A DNA stretch of 13,941 nt from the NCBI GenBank assembly GCA_031549965.1, contig JAVBPB010000058.1, forward strand, positions 1-13,941, given 5' to 3'. This document shows, one piece after another, positions 13,836-13,941 of the stretch (the stretch's first letter is position 1; every line of letters begins with the position of its first letter). The notes beneath the pieces are model-generated. The model was not told where the DNA came from. It saw only the letters and a list, made by a program, of their open reading frames with translations, and did no database searches. The stretch is from JAVBPB01 sp031549965. GTDB lineage: Bacteria; Bacillota; Clostridia; Lachnospirales; Lachnospiraceae. A program made the position numbers and the translations under genes.

Positions 13836-13941
13836 ATCCAATTGTTTGCCTTACCCTCCTTCAGCATGTTTTTTACAAGCCTTTGCAAGCAAAGTCTTGA
13901 CAAAACATAAACGCTTCGTCGGCCGGTCTGCACAATTGGAT
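13836..13941. repeat. Inverted repeat with nested hairpin (MITE-like)
   Basis: A perfect 10-bp inverted repeat, ATCCAATTGT (13836-13845) and ACAATTGGAT (13932-13941), brackets 86 bp. A nested imperfect hairpin (13867-13907; TGTTTT, CAAG and CTTTG pairing with CAAAG, CTTG and AAAACA) is centred within about 2 bp of the centre of the whole. The right half is more GC-rich than its surroundings. The right repeat reaches the last base of the window, so it may be longer. A miniature mobile element or a structured RNA are both possible. Confidence 0.4.
13873..13941 (-). other. Possible 3' end of a gene entering from the right
   Basis: From base 13941 leftward one minus-strand frame is open for 22 codons (IQLCRPADEAF..CKGL) to TAA at 13873-13875. 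After that stop the same frame stays open for another 24 codons. The reading is short, unrecognised and overlaps the inverted repeat, so it may be chance or a gene remnant. No ribosome site can be judged because the start would be outside the window. Confidence 0.15.

Noticed and set aside
1..13941. CRISPR array, tRNA, rRNA or intact transposase gene
   Set aside because: No regularly spaced repeats, no cloverleaf or rRNA-like sequence, and no transposase-like frame on either strand.

Overview
The window is AT-rich, and its flagellar genes have the typical content and order of a motile member of the Clostridia. Tandem flgK genes, a fliW-csrA pair and a flaG-fliD-fliS block leading into flagellin suggest a Lachnospiraceae-like commensal or environmental anaerobe. 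This placement rests on gene order and protein character, not on a search. Every convincing gene is on the minus strand, so the window reads right to left.

Region 1 (about 1-10680) is a late (class III) flagellar locus. In transcription order it holds flgM, flgN, two flgK paralogues, flgL, fliW, csrA, flaG, fliD, fliS, a FlgN/FliT-like chaperone gene and the 5' end of a flagellin gene that leaves the window at base 1. Three matches to the sigma-28 (SigD/FliA) promoter pattern lie before flgM, before flaG and before flagellin, so the cluster is probably at least three sigma-28 units. Two assembly checkpoints are encoded together: FlgM with sigma-28, and FliW-CsrA acting on flagellin translation. 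The flagellin leader carries a hairpin presenting GGA in its loop with a CANGGANG core, and about 20 nt further on a GGA-containing Shine-Dalgarno. This is the two-site layout expected for a CsrA target like Bacillus subtilis hag. FliD carries an insertion of about 165 residues and FlgL one of roughly 190 residues relative to the usual family lengths, so the filament cap and a junction protein both have enlarged, probably surface-exposed domains.

Region 2 (about 10770-13720) is not flagellar. It holds a small DUF1294 membrane-protein gene with its own strong SigA-type promoter, and a three-gene polar amino acid ABC importer operon (lipoprotein receptor, permease, ATPase) ending in a hairpin terminator. 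A perfect 14-bp palindrome sits in the importer promoter. A 33-nt stem-loop follows the receptor gene and may set differential expression. The block is bracketed by two related elements in inverted orientation (10776-10818 and 13721-13761), which look like scars of a mobile element or shared regulator sites.

Region 3 (about 13830-13941) is a non-coding or poorly coding right edge. It has a perfect 10-bp inverted repeat, the last copy ending at the final base, around a nested imperfect hairpin, which resembles a miniature mobile element. No rRNA, tRNA, CRISPR array or intact insertion sequence was seen.
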